Assembly (NCBI RefSeq): GCF_004681975.1
Contig: NZ_SMLK01000001.1
Span: 1,302,001-1,366,000 of the forward strand
DNA: 64,000 nucleotides
Direction: 5' to 3'
From: Ramlibacter humi
GTDB taxonomy: Bacteria > Pseudomonadota > Gammaproteobacteria > Burkholderiales > Burkholderiaceae_C
Shown here in pieces: positions 54,987 to 63,537 of this stretch. The translations under genes were made by a program, and so were the position numbers. The stretch's first letter is position 1. Each line of letters starts with the position of its first letter. The notes beneath the pieces were generated by a model that saw only the letters and a list, made by a program, of their open reading frames with translations, made no database searches and was not told the origin of the DNA.

Positions 54987-55873
54987 GCGGCGCCCCGGTC
55001 GTTCTGGACATCGACGGCGCGGTGGGCCCATTGCCCGGCGAGCACCGGCTGCCGCTGGCCGCGTGGCACGAAGCGCTGCGTTTCGGCTGCGGCATGGGCA
55101 CCATGCGGCGCTTCGCGGCGCAGCTGGATGAAAGCCTGCCCGCCGCGCACGGCACCGTGCTGATGGGCAGCGGCGACTTCCACCACCTCAGCTGGCCGCT
55201 GGTGGAACGCGCCGTGCGCCGCCGGCCGCCGCGCAGCGTGCGCGTGGTGGTGCTCGACAACCATCCGGACAACATGCGCTTCCCGTTCGGCGTGCATTGC
55301 GGCTCGTGGGTGCTGCGCGTGGCGCGGCTGCCGCAAGTCGCGCAGGTGCACGTGCTGGGCATCACGTCGAGCGACATCGGCGCGGCGCATGCGTGGGAGA
55401 ACCACTGGTCGCCGCTGCGCAGCGGCCGCCTCGTCTACTGGTCCACCGGTGTCGACGTCACCTGGGCCCGCCGGTTCGGGCTGGGCGCGGCGTTCCGCGC
55501 TTTCGCCGGCGTCGACGAATTGGCCGCGGCCGCCGCGGAAGCTTTCCAGCGCGACCCGATGCCCACCTACTTCTCCGTCGACAAGGACGTCTTCGCGCCC
55601 GGCGTGGTCACCACCAACTGGGACCAGGGCCGGTTCGGCCGGGCGCATGCGCAGGCCGTGCTGCAGGCGCTGCGCGGGCAGGTGATCGCCAGCGACATCA
55701 CCGGCGAAGTGTCGTCGTGGCGGTACCGCACCTGGTGGAAGCGTTGGCTCAGTGCCCACGACGGGCAAGATACGGCCTGCGCCGACCCGCGCCTGCCCGA
55801 ATGGCAGGACGGGCAGCGCCGGCTGAACCTGTCGCTGCTCGACTGGATCGCCGCCGCCCACGCCGAAAACTAG
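54983..55873 (+). CDS. Arginase/ureohydrolase-fold protein with atypical motifs
   Basis: A 296-residue protein with the order of metal motifs of ureohydrolases: GSGDFHHLS (compare GGDHS), VLDNHPDN (compare DAHxD) and FSVDKDVFAP (compare SxDxDxxDP). The spacing and the paired acidic residues support a binuclear metal hydrolase of the arginase superfamily, but the sequence around them is unusual, so substrate may not be arginine or agmatine. GTG at 54983 overlaps the previous stop. Translationally coupled to the acyltransferase. Confidence 0.75.
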   Translation: MSGAPVVLDIDGAVGPLPGEHRLPLAAWHEALRFGCGMGTMRRFAAQLDESLPAAHGTVLMGSGDFHHLSWPLVERAVRRRPPRSVRVVVLDNHPDNMRFPFGVHCGSWVLRVARLPQVAQVHVLGITSSDIGAAHAWENHWSPLRSGRLVYWSTGVDVTWARRFGLGAAFRAFAGVDELAAAAAEAFQRDPMPTYFSVDKDVFAPGVVTTNWDQGRFGRAHAQAVLQALRGQVIASDITGEVSSWRYRTWWKRWLSAHDGQDTACADPRLPEWQDGQRRLNLSLLDWIAAAHAEN

Positions 55874-55883
55874 AAAGAGATCC

Positions 55884-57161
55884 ATGCTCGACGCCGCCAT
55901 CCCCGCCCTGCTGCGACGCTTCATCGGCCCGCTCGTGCAACGCGGCGAACTGGCGATCGCGCTGCCCGGCGGCGAGAAGCTGGTGTTCGGCGACGGCACC
56001 GCGCCACGCGCGCACATCCGCTTCACCGACCGCACCGCCGTGGTGGCGATGCTGCGCGACCCCGACCTGCAGTTCGGCGAGCTGTTCATGGACCAGCGCC
56101 TGCGCGTCGAGGAAGGCACGGTGTACGACGTGCTGGAACTGCTGCTGCGCGACGACCGCGACGTGCCACCGAACGCCTTCGTGCGCATGCTCGATGCCTG
56201 GCGCATGCGGCTGCGGCCGGTGCTGCAGCACAACCTGCCGGGCAAGTCGCGCGCCAACGTGGCGCACCACTACGACCTGGACGACCGGCTGTACGAGTTG
56301 TTCCTCGACGCGGGCCGGCAGTATTCGTGCGCCTATTTCGAGCGCGGCGACGAAGACCTGGAGACGGCGCAGCGCGCCAAGCAGCGCCACATCGCCGCCA
56401 AGCTGCTGGTGGAGCCGCACCACCGCGTGCTGGACATCGGCTGCGGCTGGGGCGGCATGGCGCGCTACCTCGCGGGCGTGGCCGGCGCGGCGCACGTCAC
56501 GGGCATCACGCTGTCGCAGGAGCAACTGGCGCATGCGCGGCGCCTGGGCGAAGACACCGCCTTCGCGGATCGTCTTGATTACCGCCTGGAGGACTACCGC
56601 CACACGCCGGGCCGATTCGAGCGCATCGTCTCGGTCGGCATGTTCGAGCACGTCGGCGTGGGCTTCTACGACACCTTCTTCCAGCGCTGCCGCCAGCTGC
56701 TGACCGACGACGGCGTGATGCTGCTGCACTTCATCGGCAACAGCGACGTGCCGGACTTCAACAACCCGTGGATCGAGAAGTACATCTTCCCGGGCGGCCA
56801 CATCCCGTCGCTGTCGGAATGCACGCCGGCCATCGAGCGGTCGGGCCTGGTGGTCACCGACATCGAGGTGCTGCGGCTGCACTACGCGCGCACGCTGCGC
56901 CTGTGGCGCGAGCGCTTCATGGCGCGCCGCGCCGAAGCGGCCGCGCTGTACGACGAGCGCTTCTGCCGCATGTGGGAGTTCTACCTGTCGATGTCGGAAG
57001 CCGCCTTCCGCTTCCAGGAGATCGCCATCTTCCAGATCCAGTTGGCGGTGCGGCAGGAGAACGTGCCGCTGACGCGGGACTACGTCGCCGTGCGCGAGAA
57101 GGCGTTGCGCCTGCGCGAAGCAGCGCTGGAAGTGGCCGCCGAAGTTCCCGAGACCGCCTGA
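55884..57161 (+). CDS. Cyclopropane-fatty-acyl-phospholipid synthase family methyltransferase
   Basis: A 425-residue SAM-dependent methyltransferase. VLDIGCGWGGMARYLAGVA is the SAM site; SVGMFEHVGVGFYDTFF and EKYIFPGGHIPSLSE are CFA-synthase signatures. True CFA synthases add a methylene bridge to cis double bonds in membrane lipids; relatives act on other lipids. Being last in the four-gene operon it may modify an acyl chain of the pathway's product, or be a general CFA enzyme. Ends 13 bases from the converging DegT gene. Confidence 0.88.
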   Translation: MLDAAIPALLRRFIGPLVQRGELAIALPGGEKLVFGDGTAPRAHIRFTDRTAVVAMLRDPDLQFGELFMDQRLRVEEGTVYDVLELLLRDDRDVPPNAFVRMLDAWRMRLRPVLQHNLPGKSRANVAHHYDLDDRLYELFLDAGRQYSCAYFERGDEDLETAQRAKQRHIAAKLLVEPHHRVLDIGCGWGGMARYLAGVAGAAHVTGITLSQEQLAHARRLGEDTAFADRLDYRLEDYRHTPGRFERIVSVGMFEHVGVGFYDTFFQRCRQLLTDDGVMLLHFIGNSDVPDFNNPWIEKYIFPGGHIPSLSECTPAIERSGLVVTDIEVLRLHYARTLRLWRERFMARRAEAAALYDERFCRMWEFYLSMSEAAFRFQEIAIFQIQLAVRQENVPLTRDYVAVREKALRLREAALEVAAEVPETA

Positions 57162-57174
57162 GCAAGGCGCGTGT

Positions 57175-58395
57175 TCAGCCGGCCCGCGCCGCCGCTTTCA
57201 GCGCGGCCAGCACCCGCCCGAAGCGCCCGTCGTCCAGCCATGGGCTGTTGCTGACGGTCAGCACGCTTCGAGCCAGCGCCTCGGCTCGATGCAGCGACGC
57301 GCGATCTTCGGCCGTCAACGCAACGCTGAAACGCGCATCGTGCGCCAGCGTGCGGGCGAAAGGCACGCTGACGCCCAGGCCCGCCGGCCACAGCGAAGCC
57401 AGCGCGCGATCGCGCGCGGCGGCGCTTTCCATCCTCACCAGCAGCACCGGCCGCACGCCGTCGGCGTCCTCCATGGCGGGGCTGTCGCCCAGCACCCCCA
57501 GGCCCGCCTGCGCGAGCCGGTCGCGTCGCTGCGCCCAGCGCACGCGGCCCTCATCGAGAAAGGCACCCAGCCGCGGCAAGGCCCGCGCGCCGACGCGGCG
57601 GCGCCAGCGGCCCACGGCATGCAACGGCAAAGTCTCGTCGAACACGTCGCCCGCGGCGGCGGCATGGTCGCCACGCGCCAGCGCGCGGCGCAGCGGCGCG
57701 CCGTACACCCACGCCAGCGGAAGCGGCCGGTAGAACGCGGCGTAGGCCAGCAGTTCGGCGGAGCGGCGCAACTCCCAACCCCACCGCGCCGGCAGCAACC
57801 GCGCCGCGGCCTGCTCCAGCGCCGGCCAGAGATGCGCATCGCGCGCGACCAGCAGGCCGCCTTCGAACAGCGTCAGGCCCTTGCCCGCCGCCAGGCTGAA
57901 CAGCGCCACGTCGCCCGCCAGGCCGACGCTGCGGCCCTGCACCCGCGCGCCCAGCGCCTGCGCCGCGTCCTCGATCACCCACGCGCCGTGGGCACGCGCG
58001 ATGCGCGCCGCACCTTCCACGTCGGCCACACGGCCGCACAGGTGCGTGGGCACCACCGCCAGCGTCTGCCCGCCGCACAGCGCGGCCAGATGGTCCGGAT
58101 CGAAGTCGGTGCCACCGGGTGCCAGGTCGCACACACGCGGGCGCAGCCCGCAGTGCAGTACCGCCTGCAGCACCAGCGCACAGGTGTAGCCGGGCAGCAC
58201 CACCTCGCTTCGCTGCGGCGACAACCTGCGCAGCGCGGTGAGTGCCACCACCAGCGCGGCCGTGCCGGAACAGGTGAGCAGCGTGCGCTCCACGCCGAGG
58301 AATGCCGCGAGCAACGTCTCCAGTCCATCGTCGCCCCACGGCGCCAGGTCGGCCGCATGCAGCGGCAATCCGGCGGTGGGCGGGACCTCCCGCAT
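57175..58395 (-). CDS. DegT/DnrJ/EryC1/StrS family aminotransferase
   Basis: A 406-residue PLP enzyme; family members usually aminate nucleotide-linked keto-sugars. TCSGTAALVVALTALRRL, VLPGYTCALVLQAVLHCGLRP, VIEDAAQALGA and the PLP lysine in LFSLAAGKGLTLFEGG are present. The glycine-rich segment is slightly unusual (AAGKGLTLFEGG instead of SFHxxKxxxxGEGG). ATG at 58395 overlaps the stop of the upstream gene by one base. It is the last gene of a nine-gene operon. Substrate unknown. Confidence 0.85.
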   Translation of the reverse strand: MREVPPTAGLPLHAADLAPWGDDGLETLLAAFLGVERTLLTCSGTAALVVALTALRRLSPQRSEVVLPGYTCALVLQAVLHCGLRPRVCDLAPGGTDFDPDHLAALCGGQTLAVVPTHLCGRVADVEGAARIARAHGAWVIEDAAQALGARVQGRSVGLAGDVALFSLAAGKGLTLFEGGLLVARDAHLWPALEQAAARLLPARWGWELRRSAELLAYAAFYRPLPLAWVYGAPLRRALARGDHAAAAGDVFDETLPLHAVGRWRRRVGARALPRLGAFLDEGRVRWAQRRDRLAQAGLGVLGDSPAMEDADGVRPVLLVRMESAAARDRALASLWPAGLGVSVPFARTLAHDARFSVALTAEDRASLHRAEALARSVLTVSNSPWLDDGRFGRVLAALKAAARAG

Positions 58396-58838
58396 CACCG
58401 TGAAGGCCCCGGCGGAATCCCGGTGTGCCCGGCCGCGGGCGCCTCGCGCACTTCGCTGATGCCCAGCACGACGATACCCAGCGCGATGAACACCGCTCCC
58501 GCGATCTGCAGCGGCGCCAGCCGCTCGCCGAACAGCACCGCCGACACCGCGAGCACGGCCACGATCTCCAGGTGCGACGCCGCGAAGGCCGGTCCGATGG
58601 GCGCATGCTCCAGCAACGTCATCCAGGTGACGAAAGCGCCGAGGTAGCCCACCAGCGCGCCGTAGATCCAGGGATGGGCGGCCACGCGGCCCAGCCACGC
58701 CAGGTCGGCCTGCAGCGGCAGCGCGTGCTCGCCCGCCAGCTTGAAGCAGACCTGCGCCAGCGTGTCGAACACCACCAGCGCGCCGAAGCCCAGCAGGTAG
58801 AGCCGCTGCTTGCGCACGCCGGACACGGCGGCCGTCAT
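58395..58838 (-). CDS. SMR/EamA-type half transporter, second of a pair
   Basis: A 147-residue membrane protein with four helices (about 14-32, 48-68, 76-95, 108-132), the size of SMR/ArnE-type subunits. APIGPAFAASHLEIVAVLAVSAVLFGERL is the conserved helix-4 region of the EamA/SMR families. It overlaps the adjacent gene of the same kind by 4 bases, suggesting a heterodimer such as ArnE-ArnF. Probably flips or exports a small lipid-linked or cationic substrate. Confidence 0.8.
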   Translation of the reverse strand: MTAAVSGVRKQRLYLLGFGALVVFDTLAQVCFKLAGEHALPLQADLAWLGRVAAHPWIYGALVGYLGAFVTWMTLLEHAPIGPAFAASHLEIVAVLAVSAVLFGERLAPLQIAGAVFIALGIVVLGISEVREAPAAGHTGIPPGPSR

Positions 58839-59203
58839 GCGAGCCCCACCAATGCGACGCCGCCCGCCACCAGCAGGATGCCCAGCACGCGCAGCGGCGC
58901 CAGGTGTTCGCGGAACAGCACGCGGCCGGCCACCATCACCGCGACGATGTTGACGCAGCCGAGCAGCACGCCGTCGGACAGCGGCACCAGCGAAAGAAAG
59001 GCGAGCCACACCACGAACTCGATCACGTAGCAGGCGACGCCCAGCCACAGCCAGCCGCGCGAAGCCAGCGCGCGCCAACGGGCGCCCACGCCGGCAGTGC
59101 CTGTGCTCTCGGGATGGACGGCCGCCGCCTTGAACGCGAGCTGTCCCGCGGTGTCAACCACCACGTTGGCCAGCCAGAGGCCGGCGACCAGGGGATCAGC
59201 CAT
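58835..59203 (-). CDS. SMR/EamA-type half transporter, first of a pair
   Basis: A 122-residue protein with four membrane helices (about 4-25, 47-67, 72-92, 100-120). VPLSDGVLLGCVNIVAVMVAG and FREHLAPLRVLGILLVAGGVAL are the SMR/EamA core. It overlaps the hydrolase gene by 8 bases and its partner by 4. It differs clearly in sequence from the partner, consistent with a paired (heteromeric) transporter. Confidence 0.8.
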   Translation of the reverse strand: MADPLVAGLWLANVVVDTAGQLAFKAAAVHPESTGTAGVGARWRALASRGWLWLGVACYVIEFVVWLAFLSLVPLSDGVLLGCVNIVAVMVAGRVLFREHLAPLRVLGILLVAGGVALVGLA

Positions 59204-60062
59204 GCGCGCCGGCCAGACGGCCTTCCGCCACCCGGCCGGCGAAGTCCACCATGCGGGCGACGACCGTGCGCCGCTCGCGGTCCACGGTGATCATGTGGTA
59301 ACTGTCGTCCAGCAGCAGCAGTTCGACGGGCGCGTGCACCACGCCGCGCACGATCTCGTGCGCGTTGGACACCGCGGCCACGTCGTCGTGCCGCGCGTGG
59401 ATGACCAGGCAAGGCGCGCGCACCTGTTCCAGCCGGCGCCGCACGCGCGCCGACAGGCGCCGCATCTCCTGGATGGTCCACCACGGGTTGCCGGGCAGCC
59501 CCGCTTCGGCGCTGGCGCCCGCATGCATGCGCGCCACGATGTGGCCGCGCAGCTGGTCGTCCTTGATGCCATACGGCGGCGCCTCCATGAACATGCGCCG
59601 GCGGCCGATGCCCAGCACCCGCAGCAGCGGCAGCAGGAAGGCGAAGCGCGTGTAGAACGGGATAGTCCAGCCGTCGTAGCGGAAGATGGTGGACAGCGCG
59701 CACACGCCATGGACCAGGTCCGGCCTTTCCTGCGCCAGCGCGAGCGCCAGCACCGAGCCGACCGAGAGTCCGGCCACCACCAGGCGATCGACGTGCGGGC
59801 GCAGCCGCTCCGCGCCGGCCGTGACGCTGGCGGACCAGTCGGTCCAGCGCGTGGCCAGCAGGTCGTCCACCGTGCCGCAGTGGCCGGCCAGCTGCACCGC
59901 GTAGACGGTGAATCCTTCGCGCTGCAGGCCGCGCGCGACCAGCCGCATCTCGTTGGGCGTGCCGGTCATGCCATGCACCAGCAGCACGCCGGTGCGCGCA
60001 CGCGGGCCATGCCCTTCCAGCACGAACTCGTGCGGCGTGACGCAGATCCGCGCCAGGCTCAT
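59196..60062 (-). CDS. Alpha/beta-hydrolase (carboxylesterase/lipase type)
   Basis: A 288-residue serine hydrolase. VLLVHGMTGTPNEMRLVAR is the oxyanion-hole region; the nucleophile is Ser in VVAGLSVGSVLALAL; the acid is in VIHARHDDVAAVS and the catalytic His in LLDDSYHMITVD. It most resembles bacterial carboxylesterase/monoacylglycerol-lipase proteins. No signal peptide. ATG at 60062 overlaps the HAD gene by 4 bases. It may cleave or transfer an acyl group in the pathway. Confidence 0.88.
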   Translation of the reverse strand: MSLARICVTPHEFVLEGHGPRARTGVLLVHGMTGTPNEMRLVARGLQREGFTVYAVQLAGHCGTVDDLLATRWTDWSASVTAGAERLRPHVDRLVVAGLSVGSVLALALAQERPDLVHGVCALSTIFRYDGWTIPFYTRFAFLLPLLRVLGIGRRRMFMEAPPYGIKDDQLRGHIVARMHAGASAEAGLPGNPWWTIQEMRRLSARVRRRLEQVRAPCLVIHARHDDVAAVSNAHEIVRGVVHAPVELLLLDDSYHMITVDRERRTVVARMVDFAGRVAEGRLAGAHG

Positions 60063-60760
60063 TCGACCCGCGCCTCCACGCCCGTCGCCAGTTCCGCCAG
60101 GCGGCGCAGCGCGTCGCCGAAGTGTTCGTACGGCAGGTGGGCGATGCCGGCCTGCCCGCAATGCACCAGCAGGCGGTCCTTGGCCAGCACCGCGTCGGCC
60201 TTGCCGCTGACGCAGAAGTCGGAGCTGCCGTCGCCGACGTACAGCACCTGGCCGTGCACGGCGCGTTCCTTCGACAGCTTCTCGCACTTGCAGTTGCCGC
60301 TGGCACGGGCGCAGGACGCGCTGGCGTACGGCGATTCCATGCGCCAGCGGCGCTCGCCGTCCTGCACCAGCCGGTTGGCCGCGACCGGCAGCCGCGACAG
60401 GCCGTGGCGCGCCAGCACGCGGCGGATGGCCAGGTCCAGCCCGTCGCTCACCACCTGCACCGTGATGCCGAGCGCGCGCGCGCCGTCGACGAACGCGGGG
60501 AAGTGCGGGTCGATCGCGATGGTGTCCAGGTGCGCGGACAGTTCGTCGGCACTCATGTCCAGCAGGGCCACCTGGCCCGTCATGCAGGCGCGCGAGCCGA
60601 TCTCGCCGCGCTCCCACGCTTCCTCCAGCGCCTGCCAGCCGGGGCGGCCGAAGCGGCGCAGCAGGCTGTCGGTCACGTCCTCGATGCTGATGGTGCCGTC
60701 GAAGTCGCACAGCACGGTCCATCCGGTGGGCCGGGCGGCCCGCATCACGATCTCATTCAT
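60059..60760 (-). CDS. HAD-superfamily phosphatase (MtnX/PHOSPHO-like)
   Basis: A 233-residue HAD-IB phosphatase. VLCDFDGTISIEDVTDS holds the nucleophile Asp and acid Asp; VQVVSDGLDLAIRR is motif II; LYVGDGSSDFCVSGKADAV is motif IV. The CARASGNCKCEK cysteine cluster in the mid-section is shared with MtnX- and PHOSPHO1-type phosphatases, which act on small phosphorylated metabolites. Overlaps the HlyD gene by 8 bases and the hydrolase gene by 4. Confidence 0.85.
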   Translation of the reverse strand: MNEIVMRAARPTGWTVLCDFDGTISIEDVTDSLLRRFGRPGWQALEEAWERGEIGSRACMTGQVALLDMSADELSAHLDTIAIDPHFPAFVDGARALGITVQVVSDGLDLAIRRVLARHGLSRLPVAANRLVQDGERRWRMESPYASASCARASGNCKCEKLSKERAVHGQVLYVGDGSSDFCVSGKADAVLAKDRLLVHCGQAGIAHLPYEHFGDALRRLAELATGVEARVE

Positions 60761-61661
60761 GGAAAGTCACCCTGACAGTCTGCCCCACGCGCAGCGCATC
60801 GGGCTGCTGCAGGGCGATCCAGCATTCCAGCACGCGCTGGCCCGAGCGGACCGGCGCGTCCTCGTCCAGCCGGCTGGGACCCCACACCGGACTGATCCTC
60901 ATCACCTGGCCGGCCAGCGCGCGCGCGCCGTCGCCGGCGGCGCCATCGGGCACCACGGCCACCTTCATGCCGGCTTTCACGGCCGGCGCGAAGCTCTCGT
61001 TGACTTCGGCGCGCACCAGCGCGGGCCGCGCGGGCAGCAGCACCGCGAGCGCGCGGCCGCCTTGCGCGGCCACGCGGCTGCCCGGCTGCGCGGGCAAGGC
61101 CAGCACGCTGCCGTCCTGCGGCGCGGTGACACGCAACCGGTCCACCTGCGATTGCGCGGCCTGCACGCGCACGCGCGCGAGTTGCACCTCGGCATCGGCC
61201 ACGGCCACGCCCGACTCGGCTTCGCGCAGCGACTGCCGCGCCTCTTCCTCGCGCGCCGGATCGGCCGCGCCGGCGCGCGCGGCTTCCTGCCAGCGCGCGA
61301 GCAGGTCCCGCGCGGGCGCGGCGCGGCCTGCCTGCGCGCGCTGGCGCGCCTGCGCCAGGGCCAGTTCGGCCTGCGCCGTCGCCAGGTCCTGCCGCACTGC
61401 GGGGCTGTCCAGCGTGAGCAGCAGGTCGCCGCGGCGCACGCCCGCGCCTTCGGCGACGGCCACGCTGGCGACCACGCCGTCGACCGGCGGCGCCACCTCC
61501 AGCATGCCGCCGGGCATCTCCACCTTGCCGCGCGCCACGGCCGCGGCGCGGGGTTGCGTCAGCGGCTGCGCGTGCGCCGTGGCCACCGGGTGGCGCGAAT
61601 CGCTGCAGCCCACCAGTGCCGCGGCCAGGGCCGCCAGCAGGACGGTCGTTCTCGTTCTCAT
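60753..61661 (-). CDS. HlyD-type periplasmic adaptor lipoprotein
   Basis: A 302-residue membrane-fusion protein. MRTRTTVLLAALAAALVGCSDS is a lipoprotein signal with lipobox LVGC. VAPPVDGVVASVAVAEGAGVRRGD is the biotinyl-lipoyl half-motif; an Ala/Gln/Arg-rich coiled coil hairpin (about 95-185) and barrel domain follow. It would connect the FtsX-type permease and TolC protein encoded just upstream. The first gene after the ATPase, with 4-base overlap. Confidence 0.88.
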   Translation of the reverse strand: MRTRTTVLLAALAAALVGCSDSRHPVATAHAQPLTQPRAAAVARGKVEMPGGMLEVAPPVDGVVASVAVAEGAGVRRGDLLLTLDSPAVRQDLATAQAELALAQARQRAQAGRAAPARDLLARWQEAARAGAADPAREEEARQSLREAESGVAVADAEVQLARVRVQAAQSQVDRLRVTAPQDGSVLALPAQPGSRVAAQGGRALAVLLPARPALVRAEVNESFAPAVKAGMKVAVVPDGAAGDGARALAGQVMRISPVWGPSRLDEDAPVRSGQRVLECWIALQQPDALRVGQTVRVTFHE

Positions 61662-62407
61662 GCGTGCGCCTCCTCGATCGGGCTTCCGTTCCTCTGCCGC
61701 CAATCGGCTTCGATCCGCCCGTCCTGCATCGTCAGCACGCGGTCGGCGTGCCGCACCAGGCGCGGGTCGTGGCTGACGCACAGCACGGTGGTACCGCGGT
61801 TGCGAGCAATGCGATGCAGCAGGTCGATGACGCGCTGGCCGTTCTCGGCGTCCAGCGCGCTGGTGGGTTCGTCCGCGAACAGCAGCTGCGGCGACTTGGC
61901 CAGCGCGCGGGCGATGGCCACGCGCTGCTTCTCGCCGCCCGAAAGCTGCTCGGGGCGCATCGCGGCGCGCTGCCCCAGGCCCACTTCCTCCAGCGCTTCG
62001 CGCGCCCTGTCGCGCGCTTCTTCGCGGCGCAGGCCGAGGTAGCCCAGGGGCAGCTCCACCTGCTCGCTGGCGGTGAGCGCGGGGAACAGGTTGAAGCCCT
62101 GGAACACGAAGCCGGTGTGCTGCAGCCGGAAGCGGTCCAGCGCCTGCTTGCTGCTGCCGCTGAGCTTTTCTCCCAGCGCATGCACTTCGCCGGCGTCGGG
62201 GCGCAGCAGCCCGGACAACAGCGCGAGCAAGGTGCTCTTGCCGCAGCCCGAAGGCCCCGACACCAGCGTCAGTTCGCCGGGGTCGATGGTCAGCGACAGC
62301 CCGCGCAGCACCTGCACCTGCACGGCGCCGCTGGCGAAATTCTTGACCAGGCCTTCGCCGCGCAGGCTGGCGCCGTGGTCCTGGGAGCGGACGGGGATGC
62401 GGTTCAT
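61658..62407 (-). CDS. ABC transporter ATP-binding protein (MacB/LolD/DevA type)
   Basis: A 249-residue ATPase. Walker A GPSGCGKST, Q-loop FVFQGFNLFP, signature LSGGEKQRVAIARAL, Walker B LLFADEPTSALD and H-loop SHD are intact. The family pairs with FtsX-fold permeases that do not pump through the membrane in the usual way but drive periplasmic adaptors. ATGA overlap with the permease gene. Confidence 0.93.
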   Translation of the reverse strand: MNRIPVRSQDHGASLRGEGLVKNFASGAVQVQVLRGLSLTIDPGELTLVSGPSGCGKSTLLALLSGLLRPDAGEVHALGEKLSGSSKQALDRFRLQHTGFVFQGFNLFPALTASEQVELPLGYLGLRREEARDRAREALEEVGLGQRAAMRPEQLSGGEKQRVAIARALAKSPQLLFADEPTSALDAENGQRVIDLLHRIARNRGTTVLCVSHDPRLVRHADRVLTMQDGRIEADWRQRNGSPIEEAHA

Positions 62408-63537
62408 CGCAGCAGGCTCGCAGGATCGGCGCTCAGCAGGCCCCGCAGCGCCGCCGCGCCCGACAGCAGCGCCAGCACCAGCACGGCCGCAGCGCAGGCC
62501 AGCGCCGCTTCGGGCGTCATGGCGACGGGCACGCTGTAACTGCTGGCCGCGGCCAGCAGCACGGTGCTGCCCAGCACGGCCAGCACCAGCCCGATGCCGC
62601 CGATCCAGCACGCCTGTTCCACGACCACCCGGCCCAGGGCGGACATGCTGGCGCCCAGCGCATTCAGCGTGGCGTATTCGCGCGAAGACGAGGCCACCAC
62701 CACGGTCAGCGACTGGCTGGTGATGACGACACCGACCACGCACACGATCAGCGCCATGAAGAGCACCGCGACACCCGCGCCGGTGTCGAACATCCAGTAC
62801 AGCTGCGAACGGCGCGCGAACTGCGCGGCGGTCCAGACTTCGTGCGCGCCGATGGCGGGCAGCGGGGAAAAATCGCGCCGGACGCTTTTGGCATCGGCAC
62901 CGGCAACGAGCCGGGCCACGTAGTAGGTCGCGCCGTCGGCACGCGAAGGCGCGCCCAGCGTGCGCGCCGTCTCCAGCGACGCCAGCACGTTGACGCCGCC
63001 CAGCGCGCGCAGGCCGTCGATGGCGGCGATGAGGTGCACGCGCCGCCCGTTCACCCACGCCCAGCCGCCCAGCGGCGTGCCGAGCTGGCGCAGGTCGGAG
63101 CGGTCGACGACCACCGCGCCGGGCTCGTCCAGCGCGGCGCGCAGCCCGGGCACCAGGGCGTGCGCGAACAGCATCGCGCCCGGCGAGGTGCGGATGCCGG
63201 AAACGAACACGGGAACGCTGCCGGCCGCGCCTTCGCGCGCCTGCCAGTCGGCTTCCAGCCAGAGGTAGGGCTCCACGTCCTGCACCTGCGGATGCGCGCG
63301 CAGGCGCATCTCCACGTCGGGGCCGACGGTGCGGCCGAAGTTGACGCTCTGCGTGCCGGGGTAGCCGGCCCACAGGTCGGCGGTGGACGCGGTCACCGGG
63401 ATGGCGGCACTGCCGAAGATGCCCAGCACCAGGGCGACCTGCACCGCCAGCAGCACGCCGGAAAAGCCGACCGCGAGGATCGACGGCAGGAAACGCGGCC
63501 AGTCGTGCAGCAGCGTGCGGCGGGCGAGCGGGATCAT
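62404..63537 (-). CDS. FtsX-like ABC permease (MacB/DevC type)
   Basis: A 377-residue permease with four membrane helices: one N-terminal (about 15-40) and three C-terminal (about 250-280, 300-330, 340-365), separated by a periplasmic domain of about 200 residues. SSREYATLNALGASMSALGRVVVEQA is the conserved FtsX loop. No fused ATPase, so DevC-like rather than MacB. Start overlaps the TolC gene stop by 4 bases. Confidence 0.88.
   Translation of the reverse strand: MIPLARRTLLHDWPRFLPSILAVGFSGVLLAVQVALVLGIFGSAAIPVTASTADLWAGYPGTQSVNFGRTVGPDVEMRLRAHPQVQDVEPYLWLEADWQAREGAAGSVPVFVSGIRTSPGAMLFAHALVPGLRAALDEPGAVVVDRSDLRQLGTPLGGWAWVNGRRVHLIAAIDGLRALGGVNVLASLETARTLGAPSRADGATYYVARLVAGADAKSVRRDFSPLPAIGAHEVWTAAQFARRSQLYWMFDTGAGVAVLFMALIVCVVGVVITSQSLTVVVASSSREYATLNALGASMSALGRVVVEQACWIGGIGLVLAVLGSTVLLAAASSYSVPVAMTPEAALACAAAVLVLALLSGAAALRGLLSADPASLLR

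Noticed and set aside
57162-57174. Terminator between the converging methyltransferase and DegT genes
   Set aside because: Only 13 bases separate the stops and I see no stem-loop with a T tract there.
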